DNA from: Chloroflexota bacterium
GTDB taxonomy: Bacteria; Chloroflexota; UBA6077; FW602-bin22; CADDYW01
NCBI GenBank assembly: GCA_021324795.1
Contig: JAJPIK010000044.1
Location: 1 to 64,000 of the forward strand
Direction: 5' to 3'
DNA: 64,000 bases
Positions 36,915 to 44,705 of the stretch are shown here, in pieces (position 1 is the first letter of the stretch; each line of letters opens with the position of its first letter). The notes beneath the pieces were generated by a model. That model ran no database searches. It saw only the letters and a list, made by a program, of their open reading frames with translations, and was not told the DNA's origin. The translations under genes were made by a program, and so were the position numbers.

Positions 36915-37825
36915 TCGATGACGAGTGGATGGGCGTCGTCGATGAGGGAAGTGGCTCGACTCAGGGCGTCGCGATAATACCGGTCGGGAGAGAATAACGC
37001 CCGGTGGGTCAGGCCATCGTAGAAGCGCAAGCCGTTGATTCCGCGTTCCGCTAGGATCTGATTGATCTCGCACTCCGACAGATCCGTGGGCAGTCGCTCG
37101 AGGCCGGCCACCGCGAATCCCCAGGTCTCGCCAAACGACGGCACGTGGGCACGATAGCCGGTGGCTCGGGGGAAAACCGAGGCGAGGGTTTTGACGATTG
37201 CCACGTGGCCTTCGAGCACACCGTGGTCACCGCTCTCGGCCTGGACCGCGATGAGGCCGTTGGGGCGCAAGTGGGCGCGGACGAGTGCGTAAAACTCGCG
37301 GGTGAAGATCCGGTAAGACGGACCGCCGGCCAAAGGGTCAGTCACGTCAACGATCACGACGTCGAAATCTGTGTCGGAGCGCTCGATCGCGGCTCGGGCA
37401 TCGTCGTAGACAAGAGTGAGGCGCGGATCGGCGAAAGCGCCCTGGTGAAAGTCGGTCAGATAGGTTCGGCAGGCCCTAACAGCCGCTTCGTCGATGTCGA
37501 CCATAATAACCGACTCGACCGTGGGATGGCGCAAGACTTCGCGAGCGGTGGCACCCTCACCACCACCGGCAATGAAGACCCGTCTTGGTGCCGGATGAGC
37601 AACCATGGCTGGCTGAACGAGCGCTTCGTGATAAATGAACTCGTCGGCGATTGCCGACTGAATCTTCTCGTCGAGAAAGAGGCAACGTCCGTAGGAGACG
37701 GTGTCGACGATTTCCAACGCCTGAAATGCCGTCCGAATCAGCAAAGGGCTGGTATTCTCCACCAATTGGAGCGAGGTCCGCTCACCCCGTCGTTTGCTGA
37801 AAGTCTTCCACTGGTCCTGGGGCAC
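36911..37825 (-). CDS. speE: Spermidine synthase (aminopropyltransferase)
   Basis: A 304-residue SpeE-type enzyme transferring an aminopropyl group from decarboxylated AdoMet to putrescine or a related diamine. Motifs: SLQLVENT, the Tyr/His catalytic entrance DEFIYHEALVQPAMVAHP, the AdoMet loop VFIAGGGEGATAREVLRH, VDIDEAAVRACRTYL and DVVIVDVTDPL with the catalytic Asp. GTG 37825 has AGAGGAG about eight bases upstream. It is the first gene of a two-gene operon with the decarboxylase. No AdoMet decarboxylase gene is in the window. Confidence 0.92.
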   Translation of the reverse strand: MPQDQWKTFSKRRGERTSLQLVENTSPLLIRTAFQALEIVDTVSYGRCLFLDEKIQSAIADEFIYHEALVQPAMVAHPAPRRVFIAGGGEGATAREVLRHPTVESVIMVDIDEAAVRACRTYLTDFHQGAFADPRLTLVYDDARAAIERSDTDFDVVIVDVTDPLAGGPSYRIFTREFYALVRAHLRPNGLIAVQAESGDHGVLEGHVAIVKTLASVFPRATGYRAHVPSFGETWGFAVAGLERLPTDLSECEINQILAERGINGLRFYDGLTHRALFSPDRYYRDALSRATSLIDDAHPLVIE

Positions 37826-38095
37826 CCGGTTTTTCTCCTCTGTCTGAGCAATTCAGTTAATTTTACCTGGAAACAAGCAGTGGAGCAATTCAGGCTAACG
37901 AGCAGATGGAGTGTGGCCTGGCTTGAGTCAGGGGGCATTGACCAAACGTTCGTGGCTACGTATAGTGATCACGTTGAGTACCAGAATCCGTACCGAGAAT
38001 ATAGGCAGACAGTTCTCATCCTAGCCCACTCCCAGGTGGAGAGCGGGAATTTCACTGGAGCCAGCGTGGAGCAGCGAGAAGAAGGTGGCCTGGCG

Positions 38096-39460
38096 GTGCC
38101 CAGCGTTCCTTTGGGGCCCAGGCCGATGGTTAAACCGTTGTTGGGCAACGTCGACGCGCCGGACTATGAAAATGCTTTGGCGTGCGTGCGATGCGGACTT
38201 TGCCTCTCGGTTTGCCCGACCTATACTACCGAGCACACCGAAGTACAGTCGCCTCGCGGGCGGGTTGCCTTGATTCGAGCGGTCGATGAAGGGCGCCTGT
38301 CACTCGCCTCGCCCGGCTTCAAAGAGCATATGTATCATTGTCTCGATTGCCGGGCCTGTCAGACAATCTGCCCATCGGGGGTGAAGGTGGGCGAGCTGGT
38401 GCTAGCGGCGCGCAGCGAGATCGACCGACGGGAGCCAATGCCCTGGCTGGAAAGACTGCTCAAACGGCTGATCCTTCAATGGGTGCTCTTGCGGCCCGAG
38501 CGCGTCGAACTGGCGACGTTGCCGCTGCTCTGGTACCAGAAGCTCGGATTGCAGCGACTAGTGCGGGCAAGTGGGCTGCTACGGAAACTGCCCCGAGGAT
38601 TGAGTCGGCTTCGCGTCATGGAAGATCTGCTGCCCGAGCTGCCGGAGAGGCCGCTACGGGCCGAATTGGCTGAAGTGACGCCTGCGCGAGATGGCCGGCG
38701 CTACCGGGTTGGCTTTTTCCTTGGCTGCGTGATGAACGTTGTTTACGCCGAGGCGAGCCGGGCGACGGTAAACGTGCTGACCGAGAATGGCTGCGAAGTC
38801 GTTACTCCAAAGTCTCAGCGCTGCTGTGGTGCCCCCCACGCTGCGGAAGGCGATAGCCGCACGCTACGTGAACTGGCAAAACATAACGTCGACCTCTTTG
38901 AAAGCTGGCAGCTCGATTACGTTGTCGCCGATTGCGCTGCCTGCGCCGCGCAAACCAAAGAATACGCCCATCTGTTACGCGATGAACCGGCCTACCGTGA
39001 GCGTGCCGTGGCGTTTAGTCGGAAGGTCCGTGACATCAGCGAACTGCTCGCCGAGATCCCTTTCAAGCCGCCGGAGGGCGGGGTTCCGATTCGGGTGACC
39101 TACCACGAAGCCTGTCACCTTTGTCACGCCCAAGGGGTACGGCGCCAGCCGCGCATGGTCATTAATCGGATTCCCGGCGTCGAGCTCGTCGAGATGAAAG
39201 AGTCCGATTGGTGTTGCGGTAGCGCCGGGATTTATAACATCACCCACCCGGAGCGCGCGAAGCAGATCCTCGACCGCAAGGTCGCGAACATCGCCGCGAC
39301 CGATGCCGACGCTGTCCTCACTGGCAACCCCGGCTGCCTCCTTCAGCTCGCAGCGGGGGTGAGACAGGCCGGACTCAAAACAAAGGTGCTGCACCCAACC
39401 CAGGTGCTGGACGCGGCTTACCGGGCAGAGCGGAAGAAGAGAGAGGAGAAAGGACCGTAG
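38096..39460 (+). CDS. GlcF-like iron-sulfur oxidoreductase subunit
   Basis: About 454 residues. Two 4Fe-4S ferredoxin motifs lie near the N-terminus (CVRCGLCLSVCPTY and CLDCRACQTICPSG), followed by two CCG domains: GCVMNVVYAEASRATVN with QRCCGAPHAAEGD, and YHEACHLCHAQGVR with SDWCCGSAGIYNI. This is the architecture of glycolate oxidase subunit GlcF and of LutA/HdrD-like proteins, which pass electrons from an FAD-linked dehydrogenase to the quinone pool. No GlcD or GlcE lies next to it. The start is uncertain: GTG 38096 (after AAGGTGG) or ATG 38126; the frame reaches back to 37145 only as antisense to speE. Confidence 0.85.
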   Translation: MPSVPLGPRPMVKPLLGNVDAPDYENALACVRCGLCLSVCPTYTTEHTEVQSPRGRVALIRAVDEGRLSLASPGFKEHMYHCLDCRACQTICPSGVKVGELVLAARSEIDRREPMPWLERLLKRLILQWVLLRPERVELATLPLLWYQKLGLQRLVRASGLLRKLPRGLSRLRVMEDLLPELPERPLRAELAEVTPARDGRRYRVGFFLGCVMNVVYAEASRATVNVLTENGCEVVTPKSQRCCGAPHAAEGDSRTLRELAKHNVDLFESWQLDYVVADCAACAAQTKEYAHLLRDEPAYRERAVAFSRKVRDISELLAEIPFKPPEGGVPIRVTYHEACHLCHAQGVRRQPRMVINRIPGVELVEMKESDWCCGSAGIYNITHPERAKQILDRKVANIAATDADAVLTGNPGCLLQLAAGVRQAGLKTKVLHPTQVLDAAYRAERKKREEKGP

Positions 39461-39479
39461 GGCGCTACCCCGGACGACG

Positions 39480-39512
39480 GCCATTCCTTCTCTCCAATAG
39501 AGAAGGAATGGC
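39480..39512. terminator. Hairpin between glcF-like and USP-ParB genes
   Basis: A 14-bp stem (GCCATTCCTTCTCT and its reverse complement) encloses a five-base loop. It lies 20 bases after the glcF-like stop and before a convergent gene, so it probably ends transcription from both sides, although there is no T-run. Similar hairpins occur at 47251 and 59467. Confidence 0.55.
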
Positions 39513-39561
39513 TGAGGGCTATCTGGCTACTAGGTTGGATGGTTGCTTCGCGCGCCGTTGC

Positions 39562-40692
39562 TCACTTCTTCTTTTGCTCGGCACAAGCAAGCAAGGCGTC
39601 TTCCCAGTCGAGTAACTTACCGTCGGGCCCCGGGTGATCTGTGCGCCACTGGGCAACACGGACGAAGACGTCGGCGGTGCGCTCACCGGGGAACTGTTGG
39701 GTAAGGCGCAGAGCGCGGATCTGGCGAGCCACCGGGCGGTAGACGTCACTTTCCCAGCGTCGGGCGGCTTCCCGAAGGTCGTCAATGCCCTGCTCCGCGG
39801 CGAAGTCGCGGATGAGCTCTTCAAGACGTGGATATTGGCCGGGCAACGCCGCGCCGATTCGGGTGAGGCCAGTGGTGCGCTCGAAAGCGCGGCGCTCGGC
39901 GAAGACGCGCTGGGCTTGTGGATCTCCTAAGGTGACGAACTCGGTCACGAGGGCGTCTATTTCGAGCTGGCCCAAGCGCTTGGCAGCGGCGACCCGATGA
40001 TTACCGTCGAGGACATAATAGCCGTAGCCGAGCTTGTAAAGGACGACCGGGGGCAAGCTGACCCCTTCCTCCATCGCCTTGAGGACTCGCTGGAAGCGCT
40101 GGTCTTCTTCCCGACGCCGGCTGTTGATCCGGAAATTCTCGTCGAGCTCGGCGGCCCGGCCAACGCTGCCGATGATGCGGGCGACTTCGACTGTCCGCAA
40201 GCCCAGGGAACGGGGCGCAACCGGGCCCGCCCGAGCGGCATCCTCGGCGAAGCTACGAACGGCCGGGGGGCGCTCGGCTTCAGCGACGTTTGGTCGGACG
40301 AGGAGCACTGGACAGGGAGCCTTGGCAACGATCTCCTCGGCCACGGATCCGAGAATGATTTTCGACAAGCCGTGGCGAACGTTGCTGCCCAGGACGAGGA
40401 GGTCAACGTTCTGGGCAGCGGCTTCGTGGAGGATCGTTTCGGCGACGGGGCCATAGCGGATGAGCGGACGAGCCTTGATCCCTTCAGTATGTAAGCGCGC
40501 GGTAATGGCATCGAGGTACGCATGAGCCTGGGCCTCGGCGGGAGAAACGCCCTCACTGTTGGAAGGCTGAGATGGCAGGACGTGCAGCAGAATGATCTCG
40601 GCGTCGAAAGCCTTGGCTTGGGCTTCGGCAATCGGAATCTTGGCTTCACTGAGGCGATTCAAATCGAGTGGTACTAGAATGCGATCGATCAT
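39562..40692 (-). CDS. Universal stress protein fused to a ParB-like domain
   Basis: A 376-residue fusion. Residues 1-142 are a UspA domain: MIDRILVPLDLNRLSEAKIP, IILLHVLP, VDLLVLGSNVRHGLSK and IILGSVAEEIVAKAPCPVLL. Residues about 180-260 form a ParB/sulfiredoxin-like module with VLDGNHRVAAAKRLGQLEID (the GNHR motif corresponds to the nucleotide-binding GxxR of the fold). The C-terminal 115 residues are helical. GNHR-type modules bind or hydrolyse nucleotides. ATG 40692 has GGGAGGA upstream; the longer frame to 40806 is not supported. It lies 61 bases after the rhodanese gene on the same strand and may share its transcript. Confidence 0.78.
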   Translation of the reverse strand: MIDRILVPLDLNRLSEAKIPIAEAQAKAFDAEIILLHVLPSQPSNSEGVSPAEAQAHAYLDAITARLHTEGIKARPLIRYGPVAETILHEAAAQNVDLLVLGSNVRHGLSKIILGSVAEEIVAKAPCPVLLVRPNVAEAERPPAVRSFAEDAARAGPVAPRSLGLRTVEVARIIGSVGRAAELDENFRINSRRREEDQRFQRVLKAMEEGVSLPPVVLYKLGYGYYVLDGNHRVAAAKRLGQLEIDALVTEFVTLGDPQAQRVFAERRAFERTTGLTRIGAALPGQYPRLEELIRDFAAEQGIDDLREAARRWESDVYRPVARQIRALRLTQQFPGERTADVFVRVAQWRTDHPGPDGKLLDWEDALLACAEQKKK

Positions 40693-40753
40693 TGGTCGCC
40701 GGTCCTCCCGTCCACGGAGCTCATCTCCAGTGTACTGGAGAACCAGCGAACGG

Positions 40754-41101
40754 TCAAAGGCCGACCGCGATGGGATAGCCGGCTGCTTCCCAGGCCTGGA
40801 GGCCACCGATCAAAGCGGCGCCCTTGAAACCGCGGGCGTTGACGATCTGCGCCGCACGGGCGCTGGAATGTTCCGCCGGTCAGGTTCAGTAGAAGATCAG
40901 TTTCTTATCTGGAGGAAGACGCGAGATTGCCGCGCCGAGCTGACGGATCGGAATTGACCACGCCCCGGGGATGTGACCAGCGGCAAAAAGATCAGTCGGA
41001 CGCACGTCGATCGCGACAGCTTTGCCGCTCTCGAGGAGTTCGTAGGCTTCGACCGGACCGATACGTGGGGCCGGGGCTAGCGAAGGTTTGGCTGCTGCCA
41101 T
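40754..41101 (-). CDS. Rhodanese-like protein with two in-frame UGA codons (candidate selenoprotein)
   Basis: Ignoring two TGA codons (40886-40888 and 40880-40882), the frame encodes 115 residues of a complete single-domain rhodanese: AIDVRPTDLFAAGHIPGAWS, LPPDKKLIFY, then X-T-X, PAEHSSARAAQIVNARGF, LIGGLQAWEAAGYPIAVGL. Rhodaneses of this kind have Cys-Thr-Cys or similar at this active-site loop, so both TGAs fall where cysteine or selenocysteine belongs, and the frame is intact on both sides. A small hairpin (40849-40863) with a loop CGTGC follows at 22-28 bases, as bacterial SECIS elements require. The other reading is a pseudogene with two nonsense mutations. ATG 41101 follows AGGAGGTG. 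Confidence 0.6.
40849..40863 (-). promoter_or_regulatory. Candidate bacterial SECIS hairpin
   Basis: On the minus strand GCGCC and GGCGC pair around the loop CGTGC. The loop begins 28 bases after the first TGA and 22 after the second, inside the 16-37 base window known for bacterial SECIS elements, and has a G in its second position. The five-bp stem is short and is also ordinary coding sequence, so the evidence is modest. Confidence 0.3.
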
Positions 41102-41222
41102 GGCACCTCCTGAATTCGGTGAAACAGGAGAGCGCTGCAAGCTGAATGCCGGAGTGTTAGTACCGGATTATTCGCCGGGAGTGTCAACGGCAGAGTTCCA
41201 GCGGGACCAAAGCGCGTTGCGC

Positions 41223-41271
41223 TTTCCCACCCGTCTGTGCAGGGCGCAGCCCTGCACAGACGGGTGGGAAA
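41223..41271. repeat. Perfect 23-bp inverted repeat between rhodanese and VOC genes
   Basis: Left arm 41223-41245 (beginning TTTCCCACCCGTCTGTGCAG) and right arm 41249-41271 are exact reverse complements around the three-base loop GCA. It lies 12 bases from the end of the minus-strand VOC gene, so it may act as its terminator. It is much longer and more perfect than usual and resembles a palindromic insertion. Confidence 0.85.
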
Positions 41272-41282
41272 TGGCGAGACCT

Positions 41283-41678
41283 TTAGCCTTGCCAGGAAAG
41301 CTGCGTGAGCTGGATCAGGTTGCCGCAGGTGTCGTTCAGCATGGCGATGGTCGAGCCGGTCACCTGGGTTGGCGGCATGGTGAACTCAGCCCCGCGAGCT
41401 TTGATGCGCTCGTAATCGCCCCGGACGTCGTCCGTGTAGAACATCGCGGCCGGCTGGCCCTGCTGGAACAGCGCTTGCTGATAGGCCTTGGCCGTGGGAT
41501 TGTCGTTGAGCGCTAGCTGCAGCTCCGTGCCTTGCGGCTCCTCGGCTGAGGCGACCGTCAGCCAGCGATATGGCCCCTGGCTGAAGTCGGCCTTCTTGAC
41601 GAAGCCTAGGACCTCGGTGTAGAAGTGTAGGGCCTTGTCCTGATCGTCCACGTAGATGCTGGTCAGCTTGATCTTCAT
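41283..41678 (-). CDS. VOC (glyoxalase/bleomycin-resistance) family protein
   Basis: A 131-residue vicinal-oxygen-chelate protein: MKIKLTSIYVDDQDKALHFY, TEVLGFVKKADF, GTELQLALND, AAMFYTDDVRGDYERIKARG and DTCGNLIQLTQ follow the paired beta-alpha-beta-beta-beta plan. Metal-ligand positions are not all clear, so it may be a binding protein rather than a glyoxalase. It is transcribed divergently from an ECF41 sigma-factor gene and has an ECF41-type promoter of its own, so it is a likely regulon member. AGGAGATTC precedes the ATG. Confidence 0.88.
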   Translation of the reverse strand: MKIKLTSIYVDDQDKALHFYTEVLGFVKKADFSQGPYRWLTVASAEEPQGTELQLALNDNPTAKAYQQALFQQGQPAAMFYTDDVRGDYERIKARGAEFTMPPTQVTGSTIAMLNDTCGNLIQLTQLSWQG

Positions 41679-41692
41679 TTGAATCTCCTTTC

Positions 41693-41719
41693 TGTCACAC
41701 GAGCTCTGTCCGGCTCGTC
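41693..41719 (+). promoter_or_regulatory. ECF41-type promoter driving the sigma factor gene
   Basis: TGTCACA (41693-41699), a 16-base spacer and CGTC (41716-41719) match exactly the known ECF41 target promoter TGTCACA-N16-CGTC. It points at the ECF41 gene starting at 41756, so the sigma factor likely activates itself. Confidence 0.7.
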
Positions 41720-41727
41720 AATAGTAT

Positions 41728-41754
41728 GACGGAACAACGCAGGAGAATGTGACC
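41728..41754 (-). promoter_or_regulatory. ECF41-type promoter driving the VOC gene
   Basis: On the minus strand GGTCACA (41754-41748), a 16-base spacer and CGTC (41731-41728) match the ECF41 consensus with one mismatch at the first base. It points at the VOC gene starting at 41678, and its -35 element ends just before the sigma-factor ATG. Confidence 0.6.
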
Positions 41755-41755
41755 G

Positions 41756-42637
41756 ATGGATGGCAAGTGGTTGGCGGAGCAGTTCGAAACGGATCGCACG
41801 CGGCTTCAGGCGGTGGCGTACCGGATGCTGGGCTCGGCCAGCGAGGCCGACGATGCCGTACAGGAAGCCTGGCTGCGGCTCAGCCGGACTGATGCCACGG
41901 AAGTCGAGAACCTCAGCGGCTGGCTGACGACGGTCGTCGCCCGCGTGTGTTTGGACATGCTGCGCTCGCGCAAATGGCGCCGCGAGGAGCCGCTGACTGC
42001 GGAGGGCGAGTTCCTGCCGGACGCGGCCGACCCGGAGCACGAAGCGTTGCTGGCGGAGTCCGTCGGCTCGGCGCTGCTGGTCGTGCTCCAGCGCCTGGCG
42101 CCGGCCGAGCGCGTGGCCTTCGTGCTGCACGACCTGTTCGGCGTGTCGTTCGAAGAGATCGCCGGGATCGTCGGTCGCTCGCCGGTGGCGGCCCGGCAGT
42201 TGGCCAGCCGCGCCCGCCGGCGAGTTCAGGGCGCGGCCGACGACGATCACGTGGCAGATCTGACTCGCCACCAGGCCATCGTCGAGGCGTTCTTCCGGGC
42301 GTCGCGCGGCGGCGACCTTCAGGGGCTCCTCGCCGTGCTTGACCCGGACGTGGTCGTGTACAGCGACAAAGCGCTGGTTCGCATGGCCGCCGCTCGCGGC
42401 GTGGTGCGCGGCATCCGAGAGGTCCGCGGCGCAAAGGCGGTGGCCGGGAAGTTCGCCGGCCTCGCGCAGGCGGCGCAGTTGGCGCTGATCGACGGCGTGC
42501 CCGGGGCAGTGTGGGCGCCGAAAGGCCGCCCGCGCGTCGTGTTTGGCTTCACGATCGAGGACGGCAGGATTACCGGCATCGAGCTGGCGGCCGAGCCGGA
42601 GCGCATCAGCCGGCTGAACATCGAGATTCTCGCGTAG
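41756..42637 (+). CDS. ECF41-family RNA polymerase sigma factor with SnoaL-like C-terminus
   Basis: A 293-residue sigma factor. Region 2 reads FETDRTRLQAVAYRMLGSAS and EADDAVQEAWLRLSR; region 4 reads VLLHDLF-like FVLHDLFGVSFEEIAGIVGR with SPVAARQLASRARRRVQ. After about residue 170 it continues into a SnoaL/NTF2-like domain (FFRASRGGDLQGLLAVLDPDV and IDGVPGAVW, the NGxPG-like motif). This fused C-terminal domain controls activity in ECF41/SigJ proteins in place of a separate anti-sigma factor. AGGAGAATGTGACCG precedes the ATG. The adjacent divergent VOC gene and the two ECF41-type promoters support the assignment. Confidence 0.92.
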   Translation: MDGKWLAEQFETDRTRLQAVAYRMLGSASEADDAVQEAWLRLSRTDATEVENLSGWLTTVVARVCLDMLRSRKWRREEPLTAEGEFLPDAADPEHEALLAESVGSALLVVLQRLAPAERVAFVLHDLFGVSFEEIAGIVGRSPVAARQLASRARRRVQGAADDDHVADLTRHQAIVEAFFRASRGGDLQGLLAVLDPDVVVYSDKALVRMAAARGVVRGIREVRGAKAVAGKFAGLAQAAQLALIDGVPGAVWAPKGRPRVVFGFTIEDGRITGIELAAEPERISRLNIEILA

Positions 42638-42758
42638 CGGTGGCCGCTGGCCACCCGTTGATCGGTACGTGGCCAAGAAGCTGGCGGTGGCGTTGCGCGA
42701 TGGAGATCTCACGCGCCAGCGAGGCGACGGCTACGGTGGGTCGGGCGGTCGCCCACAA

Positions 42759-42796
42759 AAAGCGAAGCGCCCAGCCATCGCCGGGCGCTTCGCTTT
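42759..42796 (-). terminator. Bidirectional terminator after the FtsH-like gene
   Basis: AAAGCGAAGCGCCC (42759-42772) pairs with GGGCGCTTCGCTTT (42783-42796) around a ten-base loop. On the minus strand it is followed by TT after the TTT of the arm, giving a five-T tract, 20 bases after the protease stop. It also faces the end of the sigma-factor gene. The 42638-42758 stretch before it holds no gene. Confidence 0.8.
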
Positions 42797-42816
42797 GGCA
42801 AATCCGATCCGAAAGC

Positions 42817-44640
42817 TTAGGTCGTGCTTTCCGTGGACTCTTCGTAAGCAGCCGAGGTTGCCGCGGCCGCCGCTTCGGTCGGAAGGAGATCCAGCACGCT
42901 GACGGGGGCGTTCTTGTCCGGTAGATCCGGCAGCGCTTCACCTTGGATCTTGCGCCGCTCGACTTCTTCCATGATCCGGTAGAGGTCATCGCCGTTGAGC
43001 TCCAGACGTTGGAGCAAGGTCTCGGCGACGGCGACGACGAGTTCGCGATGCTCGTCGAGCAGATGCTTGACCTTGAGGAATTGCTCGCGGAGCAGTCGGT
43101 CGATCTCTTTCTTCATGCCGCTATCAGGCATGCCTTCGCCGAAGGCGGCTACCGAGTAGAGACTGCCGTTCATCCCGAGATAGCCGATGTAAGCCGCCGC
43201 GGCGCGAGTGGCCTGCTGGAGATCGGAGAATACGCCGCTCAACTTGGTGCCGAGGAAGAGCTCCTCAGAGGCGCGGGCGGCGAGTGCAACCTGGATGTGA
43301 GCGAGCAGCTCGGTGGAGTCAGTCGTGTAGGTTTCTTGGACTGGTTTCGGCATAGCGAAGCCGAGGACGCCCCCTTCGTGGCGAATGATCGTCACCCGAG
43401 TGACCCGCATGCGCTTGTAGAGCTTGAGCATGGCGACGGCGTGACCAGCTTCGTGGTAGGCCAGGGCCCGCTTCTCTTCCATGAGCATATTGCGAATCGG
43501 GTGGCGCAAGCCGACCTCGTGGTTGTCCAAGGCCGTGGTGAAGTCTTCATAGTTGATCTTCTTACGGCCATTGAAGTGGGCGTTGATCACCGCTTCGTTG
43601 ATGATGAACTTGATCGCGGCCGGGCTCTGGCCGATCGTTTCCGATGCCAGACGGTCGAGGTCGAGATCCTCGTGAGCAACCTTTTCCAGGTAATACTTGA
43701 TGATCTCTTTGCGGCCATCGTAGTCTGGATAGTCGACAAAGATCTTGCGATCGAAGCGGCCCGGGCGAAGCAGCGCGGGATCGAGCCCTTGAGCCATATT
43801 GGTCGCGCCCATGGTTAGGACGAGAGGAATCTCGGCCCGGCCGACTTTGAATCCGAGCTTGCGCTTCAGCTTGGCTTTCCAGCTATCGTCGCGGGGCAAA
43901 GGGTCCATTTCGGTAAGAAGCTGGTTAAGGGCACCGCCACCACCTCCAAATAACCCGCCCATCGCTCCCATGCCCGTACCGGCGAGGCCACTACGGGCAC
44001 GACCAATCGCGTCGATTTCGTCGATAAAGAGGATGCAGGCGCCGTATTTGCGGGCAAGTTTCCGTGCTTTGTTGTACAGGCCCCAGATCCGCATCACGTC
44101 CATGCCCCAGAACATGCCTTGGATCGACGGTGCCGAGAGGTAACCGAAGGGTACCCCGGCTTCGGTCGAGATACAATGGCCGAGATACGACTTGCCAGTC
44201 CCTGGGGGCCCCACGAGGAGAATACCTCGTGTGACCTGCCCGCCCATGCTCTTAAATTCCTTGACGCCTTTGAGCAAGGTAACGACCCGGCTCGCCGTCT
44301 CGAGAACTTCGGGATTGCCGCGGTAATCTTTGAAGCCAACACCCGTTTCGCCCGGCAGAATCCAGTACATGCGTGGCCGGCCAAGGAACCAGAACAGCGC
44401 GACAAACTGGACAATCATGAACAGGACGGCAAAGAGGAGCTGGAAGAGCATAAAGGCGCCGTAAAGGATGTACTGAAGCCAGTCGCCGATGTGGGGGGCG
44501 ACGACAAACCAGAGGATCCCGAAAAGAACCGCGATAATGAGAATGGTCTTCCAGCTTCGTCCTAATCGGGCGAAGAACGAGTCGATCGAGCTTTCGATCT
44601 CTTCGACTTGTGGCCGCTGGCTCTGGGTCGCTGTACTCAT
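42817..44640 (-). CDS. FtsH-like membrane AAA+ metalloprotease
   Basis: A 607-residue protein with three N-terminal membrane helices (about residues 28-100), an AAA+ domain with Walker A GPPGTGKS, Walker B ILFIDEIDAIG, Arg-finger region RPGRFDRKIF, and a peptidase domain with the zinc motif HEAGH (ALAYHEAGHAVAML) and the third-ligand Asp in LSGVFSDLQQAT. Unlike canonical FtsH it has a cytoplasm-proximal hydrophobic hairpin rather than a large periplasmic domain, a pore loop reading MFWGM in place of FVGVG, and a Gly-rich insert after IDAIGRARSGLAG. It should extract and degrade membrane or misfolded proteins. ATG 44640 is used. Confidence 0.88.
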   Translation of the reverse strand: MSTATQSQRPQVEEIESSIDSFFARLGRSWKTILIIAVLFGILWFVVAPHIGDWLQYILYGAFMLFQLLFAVLFMIVQFVALFWFLGRPRMYWILPGETGVGFKDYRGNPEVLETASRVVTLLKGVKEFKSMGGQVTRGILLVGPPGTGKSYLGHCISTEAGVPFGYLSAPSIQGMFWGMDVMRIWGLYNKARKLARKYGACILFIDEIDAIGRARSGLAGTGMGAMGGLFGGGGGALNQLLTEMDPLPRDDSWKAKLKRKLGFKVGRAEIPLVLTMGATNMAQGLDPALLRPGRFDRKIFVDYPDYDGRKEIIKYYLEKVAHEDLDLDRLASETIGQSPAAIKFIINEAVINAHFNGRKKINYEDFTTALDNHEVGLRHPIRNMLMEEKRALAYHEAGHAVAMLKLYKRMRVTRVTIIRHEGGVLGFAMPKPVQETYTTDSTELLAHIQVALAARASEELFLGTKLSGVFSDLQQATRAAAAYIGYLGMNGSLYSVAAFGEGMPDSGMKKEIDRLLREQFLKVKHLLDEHRELVVAVAETLLQRLELNGDDLYRIMEEVERRKIQGEALPDLPDKNAPVSVLDLLPTEAAAAATSAAYEESTESTT

Positions 44641-44705
44641 CAATCTACCTCGCTCACACTCTACTCACGGCACGCGCCGGCTTGGCGGTTCTTCACCGGG
44701 AAAGG

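Noticed and set aside
37145-38095. N-terminal 317-residue extension of the GlcF-like frame
   Set aside because: It is antisense to speE and crosses its promoter region; the ferredoxin domain starts only after 38126.
40883-41140. Truncated rhodanese ending at the first TGA as a complete gene
   Set aside because: It would lack the active-site loop and the last helices, while the conserved remainder continues in frame.
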